A stretch of DNA of 64,000 nucleotides from Enterococcus gilvus ATCC BAA-350 (GTDB lineage Bacteria > Bacillota > Bacilli > Lactobacillales > Enterococcaceae). Position 1 is the first letter of the stretch. Each line of letters starts with the position of its first letter. Both the position numbers and the translations under genes were made by a program. The stretch covers positions 1,131,501 through 1,195,500 of the forward strand of contig NZ_ASWH01000001.1 of the NCBI RefSeq assembly GCF_000407545.1. The letters are read 5' to 3'. The notes below the pieces were generated by a model that was not told the DNA's origin, did no database searches, and saw only the letters and a program-made list of their open reading frames with translations. Below, piece by piece: positions 32,593 to 42,318 of the stretch.

Positions 32593-32609
32593 TGTAAAGG
32601 GTACTATAC
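32593..32609 (+). promoter_or_regulatory. Third copy of the 17-bp motif, candidate promoter/operator
   Basis: tgtaaagggtactatac with TTGAAT just upstream and a TATACAT end, placed 17 bases before the XRE start codon. It could be an operator for that regulator. Confidence 0.45.
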
Positions 32610-32626
32610 ATTGAGGAGTTGATCAT

Positions 32627-32833
32627 TTGCAAAATAGAATTCAGGAATTGCGCAAAGAACGTAAACTAACTCAAAATGAATTAGCCAATAATCTAGAAGT
32701 TACTAGACAGACGATCATTTCTTTGGAAAACGGACGCTACAATGCGTCATTGATTCTTGCACACAAAATCGCACATTTTTTTGATCTGATGATTGAGGAC
32801 GTTTTTATTTTTGAGGAGGAGGATGAAGAATGA
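32627..32833 (+). CDS. XRE-family regulator
   Basis: 68 residues, single HTH_3 domain (MQNRIQELRKERKLTQNELANNLEVTRQTIISLENGRYNASLILAHKIAHFF) with an acidic tail. TTG start, with GAGGAG eight bases upstream. It overlaps the next gene by four bases (ATGA), so the pair is co-translated. Such regulators paired with a membrane protein usually control their own operon. Confidence 0.9.
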   Translation: MQNRIQELRKERKLTQNELANNLEVTRQTIISLENGRYNASLILAHKIAHFFDLMIEDVFIFEEEDEE

Positions 32834-33297
32834 TAGACAAGCTTTCTAAGCCGGACCAGCAGTATTACAAGAAATTAAAAATGAAAAACAATTACTATAG
32901 GATTACGGTAGTCTTTCTTGCCGTTTGTTCAATCATTCTTTTCATAGGGACAAAAGAGTACGCGTTGAAGATAAGCGATCATGCACTTGGTTACCTTAGC
33001 GGATTTTTCTTGTCTATCATTCTTTTATTTACACTTGCCATTTTTAGAAATCGAAGGCTCATGAGGGATCCTGAAAAATTAAAGCAGCAAAGAATTGCAA
33101 AAACCGATGAACGGAATATTGAAATCACTAATAAAGCACTGTTTGTCACTTGCTATGTGCTGATCGTCACACTCGTGATATTGAGCGTTGTGGGAAGTTT
33201 TGTTTCCCAGATGATGATGATGGTGTCTACTGGATTGATTTATGTTTTCTTTATTAGTTATCTGATCGGGTATGTTTATTTTAGAAGAAAGCTATAA
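32830..33297 (+). CDS. Membrane protein paired with XRE regulator
   Basis: 155 residues with four hydrophobic helices (ITVVFLAVCSIILFIG; YLSGFFLSIILLFTLAIF; FVTCYVLIVTLVILSVVG; TGLIYVFFISYLIGYVYF) and a central cytoplasmic KTDERNIEITNKA segment typical of DUF2178-like proteins found next to small HTH regulators. Role unknown. Confidence 0.8.
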   Translation: MIDKLSKPDQQYYKKLKMKNNYYRITVVFLAVCSIILFIGTKEYALKISDHALGYLSGFFLSIILLFTLAIFRNRRLMRDPEKLKQQRIAKTDERNIEITNKALFVTCYVLIVTLVILSVVGSFVSQMMMMVSTGLIYVFFISYLIGYVYFRRKL

Positions 33298-33385
33298 AGC
33301 CTCTTATTTTGAGGGAAAACGGATTGTAATGGATTCGCTTAAACAAGTGAAGTCATTTAAATATTTTTAAATAAGGAGTGAGAAA

Positions 33386-34285
33386 ATGTTAAAGGTTACG
33401 CATTTAAGCAAGAGCTTCGGATCGTACAAAGCATTGGATGATATGAGCTTCACGATTGAAGACGGAAAAATTTTAGGATTGATTGGTCAGAATGGTGCCG
33501 GGAAAACCACCACATTCCGCCTGATTTTAGATTTTTTATCAAAAGATTCAGGGGATGTTTTATGGAATGGTCATGTTTTGTCTGGGAAAGATTATAATAC
33601 AATCGGGTATTTGCCGGAAGAACGCGGCCTATATCCAAAGGTGACGATTGAAAATCAATTGCTTTTCTTTGCTTCGTTACGAGGAAAAAGTAAACAAGAA
33701 ATCTCACCGAAAATTGATGAGTGGATGGATAAGTTCCAAGTAAAGGGGAAAAAAACGGATAAAGTTAAGACCCTTTCTAAAGGGAATCAGCAAAAAGTTC
33801 AGCTGATTTCAACGTTGATCCACGAACCGAAATTAGTTATTTTAGATGAACCTTTTAGCGGATTAGATCCCGTGAATGCGGAATTATTAAAAAATGGGAT
33901 CATCGAATTAAAAGAAAAAGGATCTTGTGTCATTTTTTCTAGTCATAATATGGACAACGTGGAGAAGATTTGCGACCATTTGATCATGCTTCGCAATGGA
34001 GAAACAGTCTTGAACGGCAAAGTTCACGAAATCCGCGAATCTTTTGGACGTAGTAAGCTTTATCTAGATGCACATTTGTCTAAAGAAGAACTAGAAAATT
34101 TTGCGGGTGTTCGATCGGTGATACAAAATGAAGATGGCAGTTTCGAACTCACCTTGGACGACCCAGCCGTTGGTAAAGATATTTTTGAACGGGCAACAAT
34201 GAACGGGTATATCCCAATGTTTAATCAGCAGCCACCAACGTTGGAAGAAATCTTCAAATGGAAAGCAGGTGCGATAAATGAATAA
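33386..34285 (+). CDS. ABC exporter ATP-binding protein
   Basis: 299 residues. Walker A GQNGAGKTTT, signature LSKGNQQKVQL (a variant of LSGGQ), Walker B LVILDEPFSGLDP, and a C-terminal extension of about 80 residues. It resembles the NatA/YhaQ type that works with an ABC-2 permease to export Na+ or drugs. RBS AAGGAGTGAG. It overlaps the permease gene by eight bases. Confidence 0.93.
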   Translation: MLKVTHLSKSFGSYKALDDMSFTIEDGKILGLIGQNGAGKTTTFRLILDFLSKDSGDVLWNGHVLSGKDYNTIGYLPEERGLYPKVTIENQLLFFASLRGKSKQEISPKIDEWMDKFQVKGKKTDKVKTLSKGNQQKVQLISTLIHEPKLVILDEPFSGLDPVNAELLKNGIIELKEKGSCVIFSSHNMDNVEKICDHLIMLRNGETVLNGKVHEIRESFGRSKLYLDAHLSKEELENFAGVRSVIQNEDGSFELTLDDPAVGKDIFERATMNGYIPMFNQQPPTLEEIFKWKAGAINE

Positions 34286-35537
34286 AATGGGGATCATTAT
34301 CAAAGACGTCTACAAGAAAAATGTGAAATCAGCCGCTTTTCTAATCATGATTTTGGCACCATTTTTAGTAATGGGAATCTTCTATTTGTCGCAGCACTTT
34401 TTTGGTGATGCGAACGATATCAACAAAATTGGTATCGTCAGTGACCGACCAGAAGTTGCAGAGGAATTAGCGAAAACAAAGAACAAGGACTACACCTTTG
34501 AAGCAGTGACTAGTGATGAGAAAGCTCAAAAGCAATTGGATGACAAGAAAATCGATGCCTATCTAGACCTCAAAATGGGAGAGGATCAGGTTTCCGGAAG
34601 GCTCTATAGCAAAGCGTCGCTAGGGACTTCAACGGAGATGCAATTGCAGCAGATTTTGAATTCAATGCAGGCGAATATCCGGGCGAGTCAGTTGAATTTA
34701 ACGACGGCACAGGTACAAGAAGTTATGGCACCGGCGGAATTCAAGTCTGAAAAAGTGACCTTTGAAAAAGGCAAGATGCAGGCTGACGAAGGAGATTCTG
34801 GGACGCAGTTCGTTCTCAGTTTCTTGACGACCATTATTATGTTTGTCTTTATCATCAGCTATTCCTCCATCATTGCTCAAGAGATCGCTTCGGAAAAAGG
34901 AACGCGAATCATGGAAGTTCTTTTATCGAGTATGAAAGCAAAAACCCACTATTACGGAAAATTACTCGGCGTATTATTAGTGGCGCTGACACAATTGTTG
35001 ATCTATGGCGTAGCGCTTGTTTTCGGGTACAGACAATTTAAAGATGTGGGTATGGTGAAAGAATTCGTCAATAATGTCTCTATTAAATCATTAATGGGCA
35101 GCGGCGCACTGATCATTGTTGCCTTTATGCTGGTAGGATTGTTCCTTTACGCGGTGCTCTCCGCTCTTTGCGGCTCGCTCGTAAGCAAACCTGAGGATAC
35201 GGCAAAAGCGATCCAGCCTGTGATGTATTTATCTATGATTGGGTATATGTTGGGATTGATCTTGGGAACGTCTGATCCAACAAATGTGATCATCAAGGTG
35301 ACCTCGTATATTCCGTTTTTATCTTCCTACAGTATGCCGTTACGATTGGCTTCGAACACTACGACGCTGACAAGTGCCTTCGTTTCATTGGGCATCTTGG
35401 TTCTCTTTACAGTATTGCTGACGATTTTTTCTGCTCAATTGTACAAATCAAATGTTTTAGTATACAGCGAAGGTGGTACGTTCAGTGCGCTGAAACAATC
35501 CATCTCGATCATGAAAAATGACCGTAAAAAGAAATAA
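34278..35537 (+). CDS. ABC-2 type exporter permease
   Basis: 419 residues: one N-terminal helix (FLIMILAPFLVMGIFYL), a large external domain (about 45-165), and five C-terminal helices including IIMFVFIISYSSIIAQEIASEKGTR. The layout matches the NatB/YhaP group. It pairs with the preceding ATPase, and the substrate is unproven. Confidence 0.92.
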   Translation: MNKMGIIIKDVYKKNVKSAAFLIMILAPFLVMGIFYLSQHFFGDANDINKIGIVSDRPEVAEELAKTKNKDYTFEAVTSDEKAQKQLDDKKIDAYLDLKMGEDQVSGRLYSKASLGTSTEMQLQQILNSMQANIRASQLNLTTAQVQEVMAPAEFKSEKVTFEKGKMQADEGDSGTQFVLSFLTTIIMFVFIISYSSIIAQEIASEKGTRIMEVLLSSMKAKTHYYGKLLGVLLVALTQLLIYGVALVFGYRQFKDVGMVKEFVNNVSIKSLMGSGALIIVAFMLVGLFLYAVLSALCGSLVSKPEDTAKAIQPVMYLSMIGYMLGLILGTSDPTNVIIKVTSYIPFLSSYSMPLRLASNTTTLTSAFVSLGILVLFTVLLTIFSAQLYKSNVLVYSEGGTFSALKQSISIMKNDRKKK

Positions 35538-35635
35538 AACAGTTGACCAGTAGCGAAAACTCTTTCAAAATAAACGTGTAGGAACGATTCTATTGAGAAA
35601 AAAGCAGTTGTCATGGCAATCAAGGAGGGACTTTG

Positions 35636-36451
35636 ATGGATAAAATGAAGCGTTTATCCAACGGTATTGAGATGCCGCGATTAGGATTGGGTGTTTGGCG
35701 AGTAGAAGAGCAGGACGCAAGAAACTCTGTCAGATGGGCAATTGAAGCAGGGTATCAATTAATTGATACGGCGGCAATTTACAAAAATGAAAAAGGGGTT
35801 GGCGAAGGCATTCGACAATCAGGCATCCAACGAGAAAAACTTTTCGTAACGACAAAGCTTTGGAATGCAGATCAAGGGTATGATTCTGCTCATCAGGCGT
35901 TCAATGACAGTTTAGAGCGCTTGGGATTGGAGACTGTAGACCTCTATTTGATCCATTGGCCGGTAGAAGGAAAGTTTAAGGATTCGTGGCGCGCGATGGA
36001 GGAAATCTATGAGAGCGGACGAGCGAAAGCGATCGGTGTATCCAATTTTCATAAACATCACATTGAAGAGCTGCTGACGACTGCGAAGATCAAGCCTATG
36101 GTGAATCAAATTGAACTTCATCCAACGTTGACACAAGTTGACTTGTGAAACTATTTGGCGAAGGAAAATATTGCTGTCGAGGCATGGTCACCTCTTGGAC
36201 AAGGGAAAATCTTGCAACATCCGACACTTATTGAGCTTGGAAAGAAACATCAAAAATCAGCCGCACAAGTAATCATTCGCTGGCATCTTCAAAGTGACAT
36301 TATTGTGATTCCTAAATCTGTTCACGAAGAACGTATCCAAGAAAACTTCGATGTGTTTGACTTTACATTAAGTGAGGATGAGATGGCCTTGATTGATGGA
36401 TTGAACATCAACGAACGCCTTGGTGCTGACCCAGACAATTTTGATTTTTAA
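35636..36451 (+). pseudogene. Aldo-keto reductase interrupted by an in-frame TGA
   Basis: The whole frame encodes a normal aldo-keto reductase of about 271 residues: GLGVWRVEE, catalytic DTAAIYKNE (Asp, Tyr), TTKLWNADQG (Lys), YLIHWP (His), GVSNF, QIELHP, and after the stop WSPLGQG and IPKSVHEERIQEN for NADPH binding. The codon at 36146-36148 is TGA inside ...TQVDL-stop-NYLAKEN; family members usually have Arg there, so a single C-to-T change from CGA is likely. No frameshift is present. The start is the ATG at 35636 after AGGAGGG. Confidence 0.9.
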
Positions 36452-36456
36452 TAAGA

Positions 36457-36507
36457 AGAACCTGCTACACCCTCGTCTCCATACGAGGGTGTAGCAGGTT
36501 CTTTTAT
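36457..36507 (+). terminator. Strong terminator after the aldo-keto reductase
   Basis: A perfect 20-bp stem beginning agaacctgctacaccctcgt (36457-36476) and ending at 36502, with a 6-base loop and T-rich tail. Confidence 0.95.
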
Positions 36508-36588
36508 TCTCAAAAGAATTATTTATTTGAAAGGAAATCCGTTTAGTAACTTTATATGATAAAATGATAATAAAAAAGGAGGAATTCG

Positions 36589-38037
36589 ATGGGTGATATA
36601 TTATCAAAAATTAATTCTGTGATTTGGGGAGCTCCAATGATCCTACTTATTTTAGGAATTGGCATTATTTTAACAGTTGGCTGCCGAGCAATCCAAATTC
36701 GTCGATTACCGTTATCATTAAAGTACATGGTAAAAAATGAGGAAGGCGGGCAAGGAGACGTAACCAGCTTTCAGGCACTGTGTACAGCATTGTCAGCCAC
36801 GATAGGAACTGGGAATATCGTAGGTGTTGCGACAGCGATCGTCGCTGGAGGTCCAGGCGCTCTCTTTTGGCTGGAGTTTGCTGGATTATTAGGAATGGCG
36901 ACAAAATACGCAGAAGGGTTATTAGCTGTAAAATATCGGACATTTGACGATCATGGCAAAGCTCTTGGTGGTCCATTCTATTATATCGAGAACGGACTGG
37001 GTCAAAAATGGAAATGGTTAGCGAAAATGTTTGCCTTTTTTGGTGCCATCGCAGGGTTGATCGGTATTGGGACTATTGCTCAGATCAATGGGATCACATC
37101 TGCGGCTGAAACCTTTTTTGATCCGGAAAAAGTAAATACCATTGCACTTTTTGGCAATGAATATTCGTGGGCAGTGATCATTACCGGTACAGTGGTGACG
37201 ATCTTAGTAGCAATTGTATTGGTCGGTGGTGTGCAACGAATCGCACGGGTATCAGAAGTTATCGTTCCCTTGATGATCGTTGTCTATGTCGGATTATGCT
37301 TATTCATGATTGCATTGAATATTACAAAATTACCAAGTGTTATTGTTGAGATTTTCCAAAGTGCTTTCGGGCTGCGTGCAGTTTCGGGTGGCGCGCTGGG
37401 TGCAATGATGATCGCCATGCAAAAAGGAATTGCGCGAGGCATCTTTTCGAATGAGTCTGGATTGGGAAGTGCGCCGATCGCGGCTGCGGCTGCTCAGTCT
37501 AAAGAGCCAGTTCGGCAAGGGCTTGTTTCGATGACGGGTACATTTATCGACACGTTGATCGTATGTAATATGACCGGTATGGCGATCATATTGACGGATG
37601 CATGGAAAACGGGTCTTGATGGCTCAGCAGTAACGATCTATGCCTTTACTGAGGCTTTGCCGCTCTCTCAAACTGTCGCTTCTCTTTTATTGATGATCTG
37701 TTTAGCTTTCTTTGCCTTCACGACTATTTTGGGCTGGAATTACTATTCAGAACGCTGCTTGAGCTATTTGACCGGAGGAAACACAAAATTTTCAGCAATC
37801 TTTCGATGGGTATATATCTTTGCAGTCTTTATTGGGCCCTATCTAACAGTCTCAGCGGTTTGGACGATTGCGGATATTTTTAACGGATTGATGGCATTCC
37901 CAAACATTATCGCTTTGATTTTACTCAGTCCAGTTGTATTCAAAGAAACAAAATCCTATTTCGCGCGATTGGCGGCAGGGGAGATCGATGAATACCCTAC
38001 CGCTTCGTTAGCCGAAGCCTCATTGGATGAGGATTAA
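36589..38037 (+). CDS. alsT: Sodium/alanine symporter (AGCS family)
   Basis: 482 residues with about 11 membrane helices and AGCS signatures: ALSATIGTGNIVGVATAIVAGGPGA in two parts, KYAEGLLAVKYR, GIARGIFSNESGLGSAPIAAA. It couples Na+ entry to uptake of alanine or glycine, which links it to the Na+ gradient maintained by the V-ATPase in this window. RBS GGAGG. A terminator follows at 38106. Confidence 0.95.
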   Translation: MGDILSKINSVIWGAPMILLILGIGIILTVGCRAIQIRRLPLSLKYMVKNEEGGQGDVTSFQALCTALSATIGTGNIVGVATAIVAGGPGALFWLEFAGLLGMATKYAEGLLAVKYRTFDDHGKALGGPFYYIENGLGQKWKWLAKMFAFFGAIAGLIGIGTIAQINGITSAAETFFDPEKVNTIALFGNEYSWAVIITGTVVTILVAIVLVGGVQRIARVSEVIVPLMIVVYVGLCLFMIALNITKLPSVIVEIFQSAFGLRAVSGGALGAMMIAMQKGIARGIFSNESGLGSAPIAAAAAQSKEPVRQGLVSMTGTFIDTLIVCNMTGMAIILTDAWKTGLDGSAVTIYAFTEALPLSQTVASLLLMICLAFFAFTTILGWNYYSERCLSYLTGGNTKFSAIFRWVYIFAVFIGPYLTVSAVWTIADIFNGLMAFPNIIALILLSPVVFKETKSYFARLAAGEIDEYPTASLAEASLDED

Positions 38038-38105
38038 TTGATTCGTAAAAAGAGAGCTATAGCATTTTTGAACTGACACTATAATAAGAAACAATCAAAA
38101 AAGAG

Positions 38106-38145
38106 CACCTGCAAACTTAGTAAAATAAATCTGCAGGTGTTTTTG
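38106..38145 (+). terminator. alsT terminator
   Basis: Stem cacctgca / tgcaggtg with an 18-base loop and T-run. Confidence 0.8.
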
Positions 38146-38431
38146 TTTTGCCCAAACAGCCATCAAAGCAATACGGTGTATTCGTCCTATAAAGAAACGC
38201 TACCTAAAGCATAGCCCGCAAAGGAACACCTTAAGATAACGTCTACATACAAAAAGACCCAACAGGGTTAAACAATAAAGTAATTGATAGTGTAAAAAAT
38301 GACAGCTATTTTTGGAACAATCAACAAATTATAGCAAAATCAGGCCATTATCCTTCTGCTGACTATCGTATGAAAAGAACACATTGATCGATACTTTTTA
38401 TTTTGGATTAGAAAATAGAAGCACGTTCAAT
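38146..38431. other. Intergenic region without recognised features
   Basis: Between the alsT terminator and the end of the minus-strand amidotransferase gene I see no gene, tRNA or strong repeat. Confidence 0.5.
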
Positions 38432-39157
38432 TTATTCAAATTCTTGAACAAAGTAATCAAATAAATTTTGTTCTTTAGGATCGTTTTTCCGTGTGAGTTC
38501 AGGATGCCATTGAACACCGAGGATTTTTGTATTTTTCTCTCGACTTTCGACAGCCTCGATAATTCCATCGGAAGACCAGGCGATGGGCACTAAGCTCTCG
38601 GCTAATTCCTTAATTGCTTGATGATGGTACGAATTTACTTGCGCTCGTTGACCGAATAGACCAGCGATTGTTGAATCTGATTTTACAGTAATGGAATGCA
38701 AACCAAAATCAGGAACAGTAGGGAACATATCGTGCTTGACCTCCCAGTCAGGATATTGCGACAAATCCTGATACAAAGTTCCGCCCAACGTTACGTTCAA
38801 GAGCTGTGTTCCTCGACAAACTGTAAAAATAGGCTTGTTTTGCTTGATCGCTTCTTTCACTAAAGCCATTTCAAAAGAATCCCGTTCGATGCTCGTTGGC
38901 CCTAATTTAGGATGCGGCTCTTCTCCATACAGAAAAGGCGTTACATCCTGCCCGCCAGCTAACAATAATTTATCAATCGTTTCAACATACGTGCTAGCTA
39001 ATTCAGGATCACTGATAGGTAATAAAAGGGGGACACCCCCAGCTTGATGTACGCCATCGATAAATCCCTGCGGACTATACGTAAATTGTTGATCAAAAAA
39101 ATCTTGATTGTTTTGATAATGCTGATTTGCTGCGATACCGATTATTTTTCTTTCCAT
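38432..39157 (-). CDS. Class I glutamine amidotransferase-like hydrolase (Peptidase C26)
   Basis: 241 residues of the gamma-glutamyl-GABA hydrolase (PuuD) group: LLLAGGQDVTPFLYGEEP, nucleophile Cys in FTVCRGTQLLNVTLGGTL, and the catalytic His/Glu in VQWHPE. It cleaves gamma-glutamyl amides; the exact substrate is open. The start is the ATG at 39157 with GAGAGG about ten bases upstream; a TTG two codons earlier is the alternative. Divergent from the ntp operon. Confidence 0.88.
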   Translation of the reverse strand: MERKIIGIAANQHYQNNQDFFDQQFTYSPQGFIDGVHQAGGVPLLLPISDPELASTYVETIDKLLLAGGQDVTPFLYGEEPHPKLGPTSIERDSFEMALVKEAIKQNKPIFTVCRGTQLLNVTLGGTLYQDLSQYPDWEVKHDMFPTVPDFGLHSITVKSDSTIAGLFGQRAQVNSYHHQAIKELAESLVPIAWSSDGIIEAVESREKNTKILGVQWHPELTRKNDPKEQNLFDYFVQEFE

Positions 39158-39343
39158 AGACAACCATCCTCTCTATCTTTTGATACCATAATCAATTCTT
39201 AAAAAGCAAGTAATTCGATTATTAAGTTTCTATTTATTTTTTAAAACGAAATACTTCTATAATATCATGCGCCTCTGTGAGATTTTTAGAAGAATTTTTT
39301 ATACTTTTTATTGAAAAATGGTTACGGGTATATCTTTATTTGA
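39158..39343. other. Control region between the amidotransferase and ntp operon
   Basis: AT-rich spacer carrying divergent promoters; the only strong element is the ntp promoter at its right edge (next entry). Confidence 0.5.
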
Positions 39344-39450
39344 TATACTATGTTTAATAAATAAAGACAAAAATGGTTGGGCGTAAGCTTCAAGGATCGT
39401 GTTCTTCAAGGGGTGAGAAGAACAGCTTGGAGTCTTGCGCTCTTTTTTTA
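39344..39450 (+). promoter_or_regulatory. ntp promoter and leader attenuator, candidate Na+ riboswitch
   Basis: TGATATACT is an extended -10 (TATACT 39344-39349; -35 weak). The transcript then forms a long interrupted hairpin: gcgtaag (39381) with cttgcgc (39434), cttcaag (39388) with cttggag (39426), gttctt (39401) with aagaac (39418), an asymmetric internal loop gatcgt/ag and the apical loop caaggggtgag, followed directly by seven T residues, all before the first gene. Transcription should stop here unless the fold changes. The gene context (Na+-ATPase) suggests the Na+-I (DUF1646) riboswitch class; class membership is inference. Confidence 0.6.
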
Positions 39451-39467
39451 TACAGAGGAGGGGTTGT

Positions 39468-39791
39468 GTGTTAGAAGCTTTAGAAAAAATAAAAAGCACT
39501 GAGAAGCAAAATGAGAAAGAAAAGGAAACGCTAATGTCGAAATTGGCTGATTATGAATCGAGCCAAAGAAAAATGCTGCAAGAGAAACGAGAGGCTCTAA
39601 AAAAGGACTTCTCAAAGGCGTTATCAGAAAGGGAAAATGAATTAGCGGAGAAACTGACAGTAGAAGAACAAGAGCTAGCGTCAAATGCCAAAGGAACGTT
39701 AACTACTATGGAAGATAACTATCTGAAAAAGAAGGAGCAAACGATTCAACATATTATTGAAAGGGTGATCTCAGAATATGGCAGTCAGTAA
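39468..39791 (+). CDS. ntpF: V-type Na+-ATPase subunit NtpF (peripheral stalk, subunit G)
   Basis: 107 residues, almost wholly coiled coil with many Lys/Glu (EKIKSTEKQNEKEKETLMSK; QRKMLQEKREALKKDFSKAL), matching the stalk subunit that pairs with NtpE. GTG start after GAGGAGGGG; a longer frame from 39435 would start inside the leader terminator. It overlaps ntpI by 14 bases and is the first gene of the ntp operon. Confidence 0.9.
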   Translation: MLEALEKIKSTEKQNEKEKETLMSKLADYESSQRKMLQEKREALKKDFSKALSERENELAEKLTVEEQELASNAKGTLTTMEDNYLKKKEQTIQHIIERVISEYGSQ

Positions 39792-41739
39792 AATGAGCAA
39801 GCTCACTTTGATTGCGCAACAAGAATATAGCGAACAAATAATGTCTGCGATTCAGGGATTTCAAGGATTGGAAGTTCGGAATCTTTTCGAAAGGACAGTC
39901 AGCAATGACTGGATGAGGCAGTTTTTTGACGATGTAGAGCCCTTGTCTAGTCAAGATGGGCTGTCAAAAATAGATAGTCAATTGGAACAGATAGAAAATG
40001 CGATTCGATTTATAGAGCACCATGGCAGCAGTCATGAAAAAGTACGGCACCTTAAACGTCAAAAAACGACGCTTCGTAGTTTAGAAGCGGACTTTCAAGA
40101 AAGAGAATTGCAGATAGAATTAATGAATGTTCAAGAATTACAAAAGCGTTTCTTAGACGTCCATGCCAAAAAACAAGAGGCTGAGGAGCAAGAAGCGCTT
40201 CTGCAAAAATGGTATTCGTTGGACATCTTACCCCAAAAGACGACTTTGCATGCTACTCAGATTTTTCTAGGAACGACCGATGTGAATGTATGGGAATTGC
40301 TGGAAGAACAAATAAAAAAGGAACAAATCTATTACGAACTCATGTATAGTGATGACCGCATTGTAAATTTTACATTGTTGTATTTGCGCAAAGAGCACTC
40401 TATAGTCCAAGAGCTAATTCGTCAATTCGGCGTGTCCGCTTTTACGTACAGTAAAGAAAGATTGCCAAAAGCTGAGCTGGCTGTAATCCAGCGAAAGCAA
40501 CTTGAATTAGTCGAAGAAGAAAAAGTGCTGGTAAAGAAGATCGGCCAAAAAAAGGCTATAGTAGAGCGATTGGAAATAGCAGAAGAAGTCTTGCTAGCAC
40601 GAAAAAACCGATGGCTGGTCCAGAATCGCTTTGTCAAAGATGACAAATTATTTTTGCTTCAAGGATGGATCGAAACAGCCTCTTTTCCCGACTTCAAGGA
40701 ATTTGTGAGTCACCTGATCGGCGAAGAGAATCTTTATATTGAGAGTGAAGAGCCAACAGAAATCGAAATCACTGAAGAAATTCCGACAAAATTAAAAAAT
40801 TCTACACTTGTACGCCCTTTCGAGATGCTAACAGAGATGTACAGCCTGCCGAAATACGAGGAGGTAGATCCTACACCGTGGTTCATGCCATTTTATTTTG
40901 TCTTTTTTGGAATGATGGTTGCTGATGCCGGTTACGGCATACTAATGCTAGCAGGGACAACGATAGCTTTACTAAAAATTTTGCCGAGGGGAATGGAACG
41001 CTTTATGCGCTTTTTCCAAGTATTGGCAATACCTACAATAATCTGGGGGCTAGTCTATAATTCGTTCTTTGGCTTTTCATTAGGCTATCCGCCAATTCTA
41101 TCAACGAGTGAAGATGTTATCAGCATTTTGATATTGTCGATTGTTTTTGGAGTCATTCAAATTTTTATTGGTTTAGGGTTAGCTGCAAGAGAGAATATCC
41201 GAGCCAAAAATTATTTAGGAGCAATCTCGAACGGGTTTGCCTGGCAAGGAATGATGATTGGTGCGGTGGTCGCTGGTCTAGGTAAGATGATCTTGGATAG
41301 CCAAGCGCTATTTAAAATCGGTGTCGGCTTAGCGATAGCTAGTGCGCTGCTCGTGGTAGTAACGCCAATGATGCAATCAAAATCGAAAATCAAAGGATTG
41401 GCAAAAGGGGCGTATGACCTTTATGGAATCAGCGGCTATATCGGTGATCTGGTTAGTTACACTCGACTGATGGCGTTAGGGATATCTGGAGGAAGTATTG
41501 CTGCCGCGTTCAATATGCTGGTGAGCTATATGCCGCCGGTTGCCCGTTTTACAGTTGGAATATTGCTAATGGTGGCCTTACACGGCCTGAACATTTTCTT
41601 ATCCCTACTGTCGGCTTATGTCCATGGTGCAAGGCTGCAATATGTAGAATTCTTTGGGAAATTTTATGAAGGCGGCGGACGTGCGTTTCGTCCTTTAAAA
41701 ACAGAAGAAAAGTATATAAATATTGAAAAAGAAAAATAA
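39778..41739 (+). CDS. ntpI: V-type Na+-ATPase subunit NtpI (subunit a)
   Basis: 653 residues: a long soluble coiled N-terminal half (about 1-345) and a C-terminal membrane half with about seven to eight helices, starting at WFMPFYFVFFGMMVADAGYGI. The segment GDLVSYTRLMALGISGGSIA carries the conserved Arg of subunit a that faces the rotor ring. It forms the ion channel half-paths of the Vo motor. Confidence 0.95.
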   Translation: MAVSKMSKLTLIAQQEYSEQIMSAIQGFQGLEVRNLFERTVSNDWMRQFFDDVEPLSSQDGLSKIDSQLEQIENAIRFIEHHGSSHEKVRHLKRQKTTLRSLEADFQERELQIELMNVQELQKRFLDVHAKKQEAEEQEALLQKWYSLDILPQKTTLHATQIFLGTTDVNVWELLEEQIKKEQIYYELMYSDDRIVNFTLLYLRKEHSIVQELIRQFGVSAFTYSKERLPKAELAVIQRKQLELVEEEKVLVKKIGQKKAIVERLEIAEEVLLARKNRWLVQNRFVKDDKLFLLQGWIETASFPDFKEFVSHLIGEENLYIESEEPTEIEITEEIPTKLKNSTLVRPFEMLTEMYSLPKYEEVDPTPWFMPFYFVFFGMMVADAGYGILMLAGTTIALLKILPRGMERFMRFFQVLAIPTIIWGLVYNSFFGFSLGYPPILSTSEDVISILILSIVFGVIQIFIGLGLAARENIRAKNYLGAISNGFAWQGMMIGAVVAGLGKMILDSQALFKIGVGLAIASALLVVVTPMMQSKSKIKGLAKGAYDLYGISGYIGDLVSYTRLMALGISGGSIAAAFNMLVSYMPPVARFTVGILLMVALHGLNIFLSLLSAYVHGARLQYVEFFGKFYEGGGRAFRPLKTEEKYINIEKEK

Positions 41740-41754
41740 CTGGAGGAATTTTAA

Positions 41755-42228
<474 letters not shown>

Positions 42229-42242
42229 GCTTTGATAGATAG

Positions 42243-42302
42243 GGTACAAAGCAGAGAAAGGTGCTCTCGCAAATGTATATAAAAAATAAATACCTTTGTA
42301 CA
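42243..42302 (+). other. Intercistronic hairpin between ntpK and ntpE
   Basis: gtacaaag (42244-42251) pairs with ctttgtac (42294-42301) across a loop of about 42 bases in the 90-bp gap. It lacks a T-run, so an mRNA processing or stability element is more likely than a terminator. Confidence 0.4.
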
Positions 42303-42318
42303 AATAAGGAGTTTTTTA

